Shown here: piece after piece, positions 23,366-31,930 of the stretch
Layout of the letters: each line of letters begins with the position of its first letter
Position numbering within the stretch: the first letter of the stretch is position 1
Assembly (NCBI RefSeq): GCF_020026305.1
Contig: NZ_CP075691.1
Location: 8,177,415-8,241,414 of the forward strand
Direction of reading: 5' to 3'
DNA length: 64,000 bases
DNA from: Streptomyces sp. 135
Lineage (GTDB): Bacteria > Actinomycetota > Actinomycetes > Streptomycetales > Streptomycetaceae
Notes under the pieces: generated by a model
The model's input: only the letters and a program-made list of their open reading frames with translations
The model's database searches: none
What the model was told of the DNA's origin: nothing
Translations under genes and position numbers: made by a program

Positions 23366-26209
23366 ATGAGCGTGAACCGAGTGACGACGAGGACCGTGCC
23401 CGGCGACCTCGATCGTGTACGGGCGCCCCTCCACGGCAGGGACGCCGAACTGGCGTTCATCGAGGCGCGGCTCGACGCGCTCGACCGGGGCGAAGGCGGG
23501 ATCATCCGCGTCGAAGGCCCCCTCGGCATCGGCAGGTCCAGGGTCCTCGCGGAGGCCGCGGCAGCCGCGGAGCGGCGCGGAACGAGGGTGTTCGAGGGAG
23601 CGGCGGCCCCCGGCGAACAGCTCGTGCCGCTCGGCCCGCTCCTCGACGGCCTGCTCTCCGGCGAGGAACCGCTGTCGGGCGCCGTCCGCCTCAGGGACCT
23701 CGCCACGGCTCCCGGCCGGCGCTTCTGGCTGCTCCAGGAACTGGGGGACCGCTTGCGGGAGACGGCCCGAAACGGCCCCCTGCTCGTCGTCCTCGACGAC
23801 CTCCAGTGGTGCGACGACCTGACCCTGCTCACCTTCAACACCCTCGCGGCCGGACTCTCGTCGCACGCCATCCTGTGGGTGGTCGCCGTGCGCGGCGGCA
23901 GCGTGCCGTCGGGAGTGCGCACGACCCTGGACAGGATCCGGCGGGCAGGAGCGCACGAGCTGGCGCTGGGAACGCTCGACGACCGGGCGACCGCGCGGAT
24001 CACCGAGGACGTCCTCGGGGCCACCCCCGGCCCGGACGTCCTCCGCGTCGTCCGCCGCGCCGAAGGGGTCCCGCAGCTGCTGGTCGAGCTGCTCGGCCCG
24101 CTGCGGGAGGCGGTGACGATCGAGAACGGCACGGCCAGGCTGTCGGCCGGACCCCCCGCCCCACGGGAACTCCCCTCGGTCGTGCGCCGCCTCGGCCAGC
24201 TGTCCGAAGAGGCACGGGAGCTGGTCCGAACGGTGGCAGCCGTGGGCGGCCCGGTCACCATCGCGCTGCTGGCCGAACTGCTCGGCAGGTCCTCGGCGGC
24301 GCTCATCACCGCGGTGCGGGAATCCCTCGACGCCGATCTGCTCGCCGAGGACGGCGATCATCTCGCCTTCCGCCATGACCTGGTCCGCGAGGCGGTGGAA
24401 GCCAGCCTGCCCCTGGCCCTGCGACGGGCCGGGCACGGCCGGGTCGCCGAGCCGCCGCCGGGGAGCGTGGCCTTCCCCGCCGGGCGCCCCGGGCCGTCGG
24501 CCGGGAGAGCGGGGCCGGGAGACGCTGCGGAGGCCGGCCGGCTGCGCACCGAGGCAGCGGAACTCGCGGCCACCGCTCCGGGACGTGCCGCGGAACGGAG
24601 CCTCAAGGCCCTCGAACTCACCACCACGGACGCCCCGGAGCGGCCGCGGGTCGTCGCCGAGACGATCCCACTGCTCTGGCAGACGGGCCGGGCCGCCCAA
24701 GCGCGTGAGCTGGGAGCCGCCACCCTGGCGACCGGCGGTCTCGGACCGGCGGACGAGGCGCGCATACGCCTTGCCCTGGCACGCCTCGCCGTACCGTTCG
24801 ACTTCTCCGAGGCGGTCCGGCAGGCCCGGGCGGGGGCGGCACTGCCCGGGACCCCCGTGGACGTCAGGGGGCGGCTGCTCGCCATGCTCGCCGTGGGCCT
24901 GTCGATGTCGGGCGAGCACGCCGCGGCCGAGCAGGTCGCCGCGCAGGCGTGGGAGACCGCGGCGGCAGCGGGGGACCGGTCCGCCGAGGCCACGCTGACG
25001 ACGGTCCGCTCGGCTGTGAGTTTCCACCGCATGGACCTGACCGAGGCGTTCCGGCAGGCCGAGCGGGCCGCCGCGCTGGCCGACGCCCTGGGCGTAAGCA
25101 CCTCGCTGTGGGTTCCCGAGGCCTTGTGGCACGCTCTCCTGTCGAACACCGCCGGACGCTCGGCGGAGGCGCTCGCCGCCGCGGAGGACGGCATCCGGAT
25201 CACCGGGGAGCAGGGCCGGACGGCGGCCACCCGTATGTGGCTCATGACCCGGTCCCGCATCCTTCTGGAGGCCGGACGGCTGGCGGACGCCCGAGCCGAC
25301 GCCGAAGCCGTGTCCGCGACGGCCGACGATCCAGGCCCCGGCAACCTCGCCGACGTAACGCTCCGGTACGTGATGATGCGCGTCGCCCTCCACACCGGCG
25401 ACCGGCAGACCGCACGGGCGTACGCGGCGCAGGCGCGGCGCATGCGCAGCGACGACGCGCCCGTCGTCCGCCACTTCGGCTCCTGGATGCTGGCCCTGAT
25501 GGCCGACTTCGAAGGCCGGCCCGACCGTGCCATGGCCGAACTCGACGAGACGATGACGTCACCCGCCGCGGACCGGCCGGCCTACGCCGGCTTGGTCGAC
25601 CCCGCCGACGCCCCGGTCCTCGTCCGCCTGGCGCTGCGTGCCGGCGCGCACGAACGGGCCGCGCAGGCAGTGACCCTCGCCGAGCGGCTGGCCGCGCTCA
25701 ACCCCGGCCTCACGCTGCTCGCCGCCAGCGCCGCGCACGCCCGCGGGCTCCTGGACAACGACCTCGCCCCTCTCGTACGCGCCGTCCGGCTGTACGAGGA
25801 CTGCCCCCGGCCGTTGGCCCGGGCATCGGCACTGGAGGACGCCGGACGCAAGCTGGCGGCCACCCGCAGGTCCGAAGCGGTCCCGTACTTCGACACGGCC
25901 CTCACGCTCTATGCGCGAGCGGGCGCCGAGCGGGACGTCGCGCGCGTCCGCCGGCGCCTCCGGGCGTCCGGTGTCCGCCGCCGGCCCTCGACGGCCGGGC
26001 TCTCCGGTGCGTGGCCCGAGCTGACGGCCGCGGAGATACGGGTGGTACGGCTCGTGGCCCGCGGGCTGACCAACCACCAGGTGGCCGGGCACCTCTCCCT
26101 CTCGCCGCACACGGTGGGTTCGCACCTGCGCCGGGCCTTCACCAAGCTGGACATCACCTCACGCGCGGCACTGACCCGGCTGGTGAAGAAGCGCGACAGC
26201 GGAGAGTAG
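23366..26209 (+). CDS. LAL-family LuxR regulator with a substituted P-loop
   Basis: A 947-residue regulator of the same architecture as the one at 17763-20531: N-terminal AAA/STAND domain, long helical middle and a C-terminal LuxR HTH (LTAAEIRVVRLVARGLTNHQ, then LSLSPHTVGSHLRRAF). The Walker A region reads GPLGIGRSR (from residue 51), with Arg57 where the invariant Lys should be; the Walker B (LLVVLDDLQWCDD) is kept. ATP binding may therefore be lost or weakened. The ATG at 23366 is chosen; a longer in-frame start would add 18 residues without similarity. It lies 63 bases after the FMN reductase gene and may regulate it. Confidence 0.9.
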   Translation: MSVNRVTTRTVPGDLDRVRAPLHGRDAELAFIEARLDALDRGEGGIIRVEGPLGIGRSRVLAEAAAAAERRGTRVFEGAAAPGEQLVPLGPLLDGLLSGEEPLSGAVRLRDLATAPGRRFWLLQELGDRLRETARNGPLLVVLDDLQWCDDLTLLTFNTLAAGLSSHAILWVVAVRGGSVPSGVRTTLDRIRRAGAHELALGTLDDRATARITEDVLGATPGPDVLRVVRRAEGVPQLLVELLGPLREAVTIENGTARLSAGPPAPRELPSVVRRLGQLSEEARELVRTVAAVGGPVTIALLAELLGRSSAALITAVRESLDADLLAEDGDHLAFRHDLVREAVEASLPLALRRAGHGRVAEPPPGSVAFPAGRPGPSAGRAGPGDAAEAGRLRTEAAELAATAPGRAAERSLKALELTTTDAPERPRVVAETIPLLWQTGRAAQARELGAATLATGGLGPADEARIRLALARLAVPFDFSEAVRQARAGAALPGTPVDVRGRLLAMLAVGLSMSGEHAAAEQVAAQAWETAAAAGDRSAEATLTTVRSAVSFHRMDLTEAFRQAERAAALADALGVSTSLWVPEALWHALLSNTAGRSAEALAAAEDGIRITGEQGRTAATRMWLMTRSRILLEAGRLADARADAEAVSATADDPGPGNLADVTLRYVMMRVALHTGDRQTARAYAAQARRMRSDDAPVVRHFGSWMLALMADFEGRPDRAMAELDETMTSPAADRPAYAGLVDPADAPVLVRLALRAGAHERAAQAVTLAERLAALNPGLTLLAASAAHARGLLDNDLAPLVRAVRLYEDCPRPLARASALEDAGRKLAATRRSEAVPYFDTALTLYARAGAERDVARVRRRLRASGVRRRPSTAGLSGAWPELTAAEIRVVRLVARGLTNHQVAGHLSLSPHTVGSHLRRAFTKLDITSRAALTRLVKKRDSGE

Positions 26210-26346
26210 TCGCTTCGCATCCCCTGCGGGCGTCATGACAATGCACGATTCGTGTGATGTGCCGACGCCGTCACTTCCTCAGACTGATCAAGAGCCGCGG
26301 ACATGGAGTAGCCCGCGGGGAACGTTGGTCGAGAGAGGAACAGCGC

Positions 26347-27594
26347 ATGACCGCAAGGCTCCAGCGAGCCCGCCCCGGAAGCCCCGAGCTCCAGGCGCTC
26401 GTCGACGAGCTCGCGGAGCGGCTCGGCAGGTCCGTCGCCGTCGACGACCCGCTGGTCCGCATGGTCTGCACGAGCCGCCACTTCGGCGACGAGGACCCGG
26501 TCCGTATCGGCACCCTATTGCAGGGCCGCGCCGACAACGCGACCATCCGCTACGTCCTCGCCCAAGGCGTGACCCAGTGGTCCCGGGCCGGATTCATCGA
26601 CGGCCGTGACGACCTCGGACTGCTGCCCCGCTACGTGGTGCCCCTGCGCGAGCGCGGGCATCTCCTCGGACTGCTCATGGTGGTCGTGCCCGAAAAGACG
26701 CTCACGGAGGACGAGACACGTGTCATCGCCCGGTCCGCGGACGCCATGGCCGCCCAGATGTACGGAGAGCACATCGCCGCCGACACCCGGAAGGCCGAGG
26801 AGCGGGACCTGGTCCTCGAACTCGTCGGTACCGACGTCGCCGCCCGTACCACCGCGCGCTGGCGAGGCCGGGAACTCGGATCGCTCGGAGCGGCGGAGCA
26901 CGTCCTGGTCACCGTCGTCCAGCTGAGCTGCGCGACCGAGGTCGTACGGCAGCCCGAGGCGGCCCTGTGGGGGGCGCTGGAGGGGTTCCGGCAGACGCGT
27001 TCGGCCCAGGGCCTCATCGCGATCCGCAAGGACCGGGCGACACTGCTCCAGCTGCGCGACAGTCCGCCCGGCCAGGACGAGGTCACCGCACAGTCCGCTC
27101 GCATCCTGGACGAACTCCGCACCTTCCTGGGCCCGTCGGCGGACCCGGTGATCGGCGTCGGCGGCCGGCACCCCCGCCTGGACGACGCATGGACGTCGTA
27201 CGAGCAGGCGCTCGTGGCGGCACGCGCGGCGCACCGGCTGCCCACCCTGAAGAGCGCCGGTGACTGGGAGCTGCTCGGGGAACTCGCGGTGCTGCTCCAG
27301 CTCCCCGAGCACGCCCTGAACGCGTCCTTGGTCCCGAAGCCGCTCCGTGTCCTGAGCGGCACTCATGGCGGCGACCGCCTGCGGGACACCCTGCGCTGCT
27401 TCCTCGAACATGCGGGATCGATACCCCGGACCGCGGACACGCTGGGCATCCACCGCACCTCGCTCTACTACCGCCTGCGCCAGATCCAGGAGATCACCGG
27501 ACTCGATCTTGACGACGGCGCCCACCGGCTCACTCTGCACCTCGGCCTCAGGATCGAGGAACTCCTCGCCCCGGGTGCCGACGGGCCCGTCTGA
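26347..27594 (+). CDS. PucR/CdaR-family transcriptional regulator
   Basis: A 415-residue regulator. The N-terminal half (LQALVDELAERLGRSVAVDD, then VVPLRERGHLLGLLMVV) looks like a GAF-type sensor. The C-terminal block RDTLRCFLEHAGSIPRTADT, then LGIHRTSLYYRLRQIQEITG, is the PucR C-terminal HTH, nearly diagnostic. Such proteins respond to metabolites such as purines, sugar acids or amino acids. The ATG at 26347 is preceded by GAGAGGA. It follows the second LAL gene by 137 bases and precedes an alpha/beta hydrolase gene by about 150 bases. Its target is not evident. Confidence 0.9.
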   Translation: MTARLQRARPGSPELQALVDELAERLGRSVAVDDPLVRMVCTSRHFGDEDPVRIGTLLQGRADNATIRYVLAQGVTQWSRAGFIDGRDDLGLLPRYVVPLRERGHLLGLLMVVVPEKTLTEDETRVIARSADAMAAQMYGEHIAADTRKAEERDLVLELVGTDVAARTTARWRGRELGSLGAAEHVLVTVVQLSCATEVVRQPEAALWGALEGFRQTRSAQGLIAIRKDRATLLQLRDSPPGQDEVTAQSARILDELRTFLGPSADPVIGVGGRHPRLDDAWTSYEQALVAARAAHRLPTLKSAGDWELLGELAVLLQLPEHALNASLVPKPLRVLSGTHGGDRLRDTLRCFLEHAGSIPRTADTLGIHRTSLYYRLRQIQEITGLDLDDGAHRLTLHLGLRIEELLAPGADGPV

Positions 27595-27746
27595 CCACGG
27601 ATGCGCCCCGGCGACGCGACTTCGACAAAGCGAGAAGGATTCGCGCCCCGATTCCTACAGCTCGCGGTGGTGCGGGCGGCCGGCTCCATTCGATGATGGC
27701 CGAGACGGGCGGGACCGATGTGCCGCCTCTGACCAGGGGAGAGGTC

Positions 27747-28598
27747 ATGAAGGAACTGATCACGACGGACGGCGCACGGCTCGCGTACCGGGACACCGGC
27801 GGCGCGGGTGTCGCGTTGGTGATGCTGCACGGCTGGGGGCAGACGCAGGCGATGTTCCGCCACCAGATCGAGGGGCTGGCGCCCGGCCGTCGCGTCGTCA
27901 CCGTCGACCTCCGCGGCCACGGGAAGTCCGGCAAGCCGCGTCACGGCTACCGCATCGCCCGGCTCTCCCGCGATGTTCTCGAACTCGTCGACCATCTCGG
28001 TCTTGACCGTTTCGACGCACTGGGCTGGTCCATGGGTGTCTCGGTGTGGTGGAGCTTCATCGACCAGTACGGGACCGGACGGATCCGGCGCTTCGTCGCC
28101 GTCGACCAGCCCGCGGCGGTCGCCGCCGTGCCCTGGATGACCGAGCGGGAACAGCGGGACTCCGGTGCCATCTTCGATGTGTCGGGGCTGTTGTACCTGG
28201 GCGCGGCCCTCACGGGGCCGGAGGGTGACACGGTCCGCGCCGACTTCGTGCGCGGCATGTTCTCCGGCGACCCCGACCCCGAGGTGCTCGCCTTCGTCGA
28301 CGAGGAGATCCGGTCGACACCCGCCTACGCGGGCGTACCCCTGCTGTTCGACCACTGCGCGCAGGACTGGCGAGACGTGCTTCCCCGGATCGACGTGCCG
28401 ACCCTGGTGATCGGCTGCGAGGGAAGCCATGTGAACCCCGACTCGCAGCGCTTCGTCGCCGAGCGGATTCCCGGCGCCCGCCTGCACGTCTTCGCCTCCG
28501 ACGTGGCGAGTTCGCACTTCCCCTTCCTGGAGAACCCGCCGGCCTTCAACGCCGTGCTGGAGAAGTTCCTGGCCGAGGAGACGGCGAACGGGGTGTGA
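27747..28598 (+). CDS. Alpha/beta hydrolase (GWSMG type)
   Basis: A 283-residue alpha/beta hydrolase fold enzyme. LVMLHGWGQTQAMF provides the oxyanion HGW, DLRGHGKSGKP is the typical second block, Ser95 in GWSMG the nucleophile and the His in SSHFPFLENP the probable base. It belongs to the broad esterase/haloperoxidase-like group; substrate unknown. The ATG at 27747 follows GGGGAGAGG. An earlier in-frame ATG at 27693 would add 18 residues and has no good ribosome site. The last codons overlap a possible GTG start of the AraC gene. Confidence 0.88.
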   Translation: MKELITTDGARLAYRDTGGAGVALVMLHGWGQTQAMFRHQIEGLAPGRRVVTVDLRGHGKSGKPRHGYRIARLSRDVLELVDHLGLDRFDALGWSMGVSVWWSFIDQYGTGRIRRFVAVDQPAAVAAVPWMTEREQRDSGAIFDVSGLLYLGAALTGPEGDTVRADFVRGMFSGDPDPEVLAFVDEEIRSTPAYAGVPLLFDHCAQDWRDVLPRIDVPTLVIGCEGSHVNPDSQRFVAERIPGARLHVFASDVASSHFPFLENPPAFNAVLEKFLAEETANGV

Positions 28599-28648
28599 AT
28601 CCGCCCTCCGCCCTCCGCCCGCACCACGCACCTACGGCTAGGACCTCC

Positions 28649-29554
28649 ATGACCCTCACACTGATGTCTCGTGTGCCCGGACGGACGCCCGGACAAGCGC
28701 CCGATCTGGCCTCACCCTCCCCGCGCTCGGGGTGGCTGGTCCAGATGCTCTCCGAGATGCCGGAGACGAACGACCGGAACCATGTCTACCTCGGCGTCCA
28801 TGTCCGCGGGCCCGTCACCGTCGTCCACGGGCGCGCCCAGACCCTGCTGGAACCGAACGACCTGGTCTTCTGCGACCCGGCCCGACAGCACATGCTGCGG
28901 TTCGGCGAGGACTGCCAGATGATCTTCTTCCGGGTGCCCCGCTGCTATCTGGGCGTCACCGAGCCGGAACTGAACCAGGTGCTCGGCGTGCCCGTACGCG
29001 GCGGGGAGGGGATCGGGGCGCTGGCGTCCGACTTCCTGACCGCGCTCGCCGCCAAGGCCGAGTTCCGCCGGTCCACGGTCGGGGACCGGCGTGCCCGGAC
29101 GGCCGTACACCTCCTCTCCGTCCTGGTGATGGAGCTCCTCGAAGCGGACACGACGGACGAGGCCGAGGACGCGTCCGGGGCCGCCAACGAGATGCTGTCC
29201 CGCATCCACGGCTACATCGAAGAACACCTGATGGACCCGGACCTCTCACCGGAGTCGATCGCACGCGCCCACCACATCTCCGTCCGGTACCTGCAGAAGC
29301 TCTTCCAGAACGACGGCAGCACGGTGAGCCACTGGGTGCGGCGGCGCAGGCTCGAGTTCTGTCGGCTCGAACTGGGCCGCTCCAACCGGAGGATCACCAT
29401 GGCCGCGGTGGCACACCGCTGGGGCTTCAGCAGCCCCTCGCACTTCAGCCGCACGTTCCGCGGGGCTTACGGCATGAGTCCCAGCGAATGGCAGGCGCTG
29501 GCGACGTCGGCCTTCACGACGACTGCCGGCGCACAGGACGAGCGAAGGCGCTGA
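28649..29554 (+). CDS. AraC-family transcriptional regulator
   Basis: A 301-residue regulator with an N-terminal AraC-binding-like sensor domain (TVVHGRAQTLLEPNDLVFCD segment) and a C-terminal double HTH. The latter begins IHGYIEEHLMDPDLSPESIA, continues ISVRYLQKLFQ, and ends FSSPSHFSRTFRGAYGMSPS. This group includes regulators with the NarL-like AraC_binding_2 sensor. The ATG at 28649 with AGGA upstream is preferred; a GTG at 28595 overlapping the previous stop is also possible and would couple translation to the hydrolase gene. It probably regulates the flanking hydrolases; that is inference from position. Confidence 0.9.
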   Translation: MTLTLMSRVPGRTPGQAPDLASPSPRSGWLVQMLSEMPETNDRNHVYLGVHVRGPVTVVHGRAQTLLEPNDLVFCDPARQHMLRFGEDCQMIFFRVPRCYLGVTEPELNQVLGVPVRGGEGIGALASDFLTALAAKAEFRRSTVGDRRARTAVHLLSVLVMELLEADTTDEAEDASGAANEMLSRIHGYIEEHLMDPDLSPESIARAHHISVRYLQKLFQNDGSTVSHWVRRRRLEFCRLELGRSNRRITMAAVAHRWGFSSPSHFSRTFRGAYGMSPSEWQALATSAFTTTAGAQDERRR

Positions 29555-29724
29555 GACGTGTGTGCGCCGTCGTGCCAGCGCGGATGCGCCCACGCACAAG
29601 GGGTGCCGCTTCCATGGTCCTACCGTGAGTAACCGTCTCACGGACCTCTTGCCGCGTTCCGGGCCGCGCCCTGGACCGTCGTGACGACACCCCACACGTG
29701 GCCCGACACCGAGAGGGAACTCGC

Positions 29725-30438
29725 ATGACCAACCCCACCGTCGTCCTCGTGCACGGTGCCTTCGCCGACGCGACAGGCTGGATAGGCGTCATCTCGGAAC
29801 TGCGGAACAGCGGTATCCCGGTGATCGCTCCGTCGAACCCGCTGCGGGGCCTGACCTCGGACGCCGCCTACCTCACCTCTGTCCTGGCACAGGTCGAAGG
29901 CCCCGCCGTACTCGTCGGCCACTCGTACGGCGGTGCGCTGATCACCGTGGCCGGCGCCGCGGAGAACGTCGTGGGGCTCGTATACGTGGCCGCCTACGTG
30001 CCCCACGAGGGCGAGAGCCTCGGCCAGCTCCAAGGAGGCTTTCCCGAGTCCCCGCTGACGGGCAGCCTGAAGGCGTGGACCTACCCGCTCCTTGACGGCG
30101 ACTCCGGAGTCGAGGTCACCATCGAGGAGACGGCCTTTCCCTCCGTGTTCGCGGCGGACGTGCCCGAGAGTATCGCCGCCGTCCTGGCAACGGCCCAGCG
30201 CCCACTCGCCACGGCCGCCTTTACCGAGACCGCGTCCGCGGCGGCGTGGCGGACCAAACCGTCCTGGGCCCTGGTGGCCGGGGCGGACCGCACGATCAGC
30301 CCCGAGGTCCAGCGCTTCGGCGCCGCACGGGCCGGCGCCGTAGTCGTCGAACTTCCGGGCGCCTCCCACGCCGTCCTCCTCTCCGAGCCCACACAGGTCG
30401 CCGACCTGATCAGGGACGCGGTACGGGCGGCGAGCTGA
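29725..30438 (+). CDS. Alpha/beta hydrolase (HGAFADAT / GHSYGG type)
   Basis: A 237-residue alpha/beta hydrolase, paralogue of 13758-14483. VVLVHGAFADATGW carries the oxyanion strand, Ser67 in GHSYGG is the nucleophile, and His in LPGASHAVLLS the probable base. The stretch following the nucleophile (YVAAYVPHEGESLGQLQGGF) is almost the same as in the paralogue. GAGGGAAC precedes the ATG. A hairpin terminator follows directly. The gene is the last intact one before a zone of gene fragments. Confidence 0.9.
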   Translation: MTNPTVVLVHGAFADATGWIGVISELRNSGIPVIAPSNPLRGLTSDAAYLTSVLAQVEGPAVLVGHSYGGALITVAGAAENVVGLVYVAAYVPHEGESLGQLQGGFPESPLTGSLKAWTYPLLDGDSGVEVTIEETAFPSVFAADVPESIAAVLATAQRPLATAAFTETASAAAWRTKPSWALVAGADRTISPEVQRFGAARAGAVVVELPGASHAVLLSEPTQVADLIRDAVRAAS

Positions 30439-30467
30439 CCGACCCGAGGTGATCACCGGTGGGTCGG
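30439..30467 (+). terminator. Hairpin terminator after the hydrolase gene
   Basis: CCGACCC (30439-30445) pairs with GGGTCGG (30461-30467). The loop contains the 10-base palindrome GGTGATCACC. It begins directly after the stop codon of the hydrolase gene. Confidence 0.6.
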
Positions 30468-30567
30468 CCTCGCGGGCGGCGGTGAGCCACTGCCCGAGCA
30501 TCGGCGGGGCTGTCCATGGTTGCTGACCATGATGCGCGGCGCCGTCGGTGAGCCGCATCGAGGCATC

Positions 30568-30650
30568 AGCAGGATCGTACCGAACACCTCGATGTGACCG
30601 GCGAAATCCTGCTCCTCCACGCCGTCATAGAGGACGGTGTGGACACGCAG
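30568..30650 (-). pseudogene. N-terminal fragment of a DJ-1/PfpI-domain regulator
   Basis: Read on the minus strand from 30650, LRVHTVLYDGVEEQDFAGHI continuing EVFGTIL matches the opening of DJ-1/PfpI domains found at the N-terminus of GlxA-type AraC regulators (compare VLFDGVEELDFAGPYEVFG). The similarity ends at about 30568 and no more of the domain follows. It is a fragment of about 28 codons with no start or end of its own. Confidence 0.55.
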
Positions 30651-30836
30651 TGGGCGTGCGGGACGGCGAGAACGTACGGATGGACCAGGCATGAAAGGGA
30701 CTCCGTGAAGAGGTGGCGTGATTCCCTGAACGAGCCGGCGAGAACACGCTCAGTCTTCCGACGGCCGCCCCCCGGCGACACCGGCACGTGTGCCCCTGGT
30801 GCGCAAGATACGGCCAGGCCCGGATGCAGGCTGCCG

Positions 30837-31050
30837 TCACCGGCGAAAAGCGCCCCTGTACGCCGACGGTGTCGTACCGACGTGCCGGACGAAGTGATGG
30901 CGAAGCGTCTCGACGGCCCCGAAGCCCGTGGCTTCCGCGATCCGCGCCAAGGGAAGCTCTGTCGTCTCCAGCAACTCTCTTGCACGCTGCACGCGCTGGG
31001 CGAGCAGCTCGGCACAAGACCTGGAGTACGCCTCAAGTGGGAGCGGTCAG
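30837..31050 (-). pseudogene. C-terminal HTH fragment of a GlxA-type AraC regulator, frameshifted
   Basis: Minus-strand codons ending at the TGA 30837-30839 encode AELLAQRVQRARELLETTEL, then PLARIAEATGFGAVETLRHH, then FVRHVGTTPSAYRGAF. This is the second half of the AraC HTH of GlxA-type regulators. Just upstream, in a different frame, SHLRRTPGLVP matches the end of the first HTH (family: RTFARRFRAETGTTP), so there is at least one frameshift and the rest of the gene is missing. It lies upstream (on its own strand) of the PfpI-like N-terminal fragment, the reverse of the order in an intact gene. Confidence 0.65.
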
Positions 31051-31095
31051 TTGACGGCTCGCGGAGCAAGAAACCAGGCTCCCACCAGCAGCGTC

Positions 31096-31930
31096 TCAGT
31101 AGCCGGGGTACATGCCCTGAAAGGAGCCGATCGCTACGCCGATGACCGTCGCGTCGACGATGAGCCCGAAGACGAGGAAGCACAGGGCGGCGACGGTGTC
31201 GCTCGCGCGGCTGGCCCGCGAGCCGTATTCGGTCACGATGCCTGGCTTGTCCGGGTGGTAGACGACCTGGACCGTAGCGGAGCGGCTCTTGACGTTCACG
31301 CTACGCTCCACACCGTGCATGTCGGTGTACACAAACATCCCGAACTCGCCGCCCAGAACGCGTATTTCACTGACTCTTCTCGCTTCGACGGTGACGCCAT
31401 GGCGGAGCAGGTACCGGGAGCGGTACCGCAACCGCACCATGTCGGCACCGATTGCTGTGAGCAACGCGCCAACGGGACCCACCAGCATGATCAAGAACGC
31501 GAAGGTCCAGACTCCATGGGCGGCGACGGCCGCCGCAAGGCCGGCACACACGAGGACGACAGCAGTTCCCCACCACCTGCGTCTTCGCTTGTCCCTCTCC
31601 TCTTGGGACTCGGTCACCGCGCGGGTGGTCACGAGTCTTGAGCCCTCGGCGCTCGCGGGACGCTCAGGCAGGACCGCGTTGACGGCTTCGGCGAACAGGC
31701 CAGCGGCAGCCTCGCTCACGTCGTCCAACCCGGTGCATCGCGGGCACCGTTCCGGACGGGGCAGTGAGTTTGACGGCCAGACTGCGCCGCTCGGAACGGA
31801 TGCGCTCTATCGCCAGGAGGGGAATCCGGACTTCCTCGGTCCTCCGGCGCAAAACCAGCGCATCACCGTCGAATCGGAGCAGGGCGCCATCGGAGGAACG
31901 CAGAACCGGTATCGGCGATGTGATCGACAT
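31096..31930 (-). pseudogene. DUF3592-like membrane protein gene split by a +1 frameshift
   Basis: The minus-strand gene starts with ATG at 31930 (MSITSPIPVLRSSDGALLRF, continuing RRRTEEVRIPLLAIERIRSE), which resembles the N-terminus of DUF4429-like proteins. At about 31725-31731 the frame slips: an extra G in GTTGGACGAC turns RV-DDVSEAAAGLF into RVGRRERG. Continuing in the other frame gives about 210 residues with a polar linker, two to three membrane helices (WWGTAVVLVCAGLAAAVAAH and a C-terminal one) and a DUF3592-like extracellular part (YHPDKPGIVTEYGSR). Removing one base restores a single frame of about 277 residues. The downstream part alone could only start at TTG or GTG. A sequencing error is an alternative explanation. 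Confidence 0.65.

Noticed and set aside
31096..31728. The 210-codon membrane protein as a complete gene starting at TTG 31728.
   Set aside because: A conserved-looking N-terminal part with a good ATG lies directly upstream in another frame, and one base change joins the two, so a frameshifted gene is the better reading.
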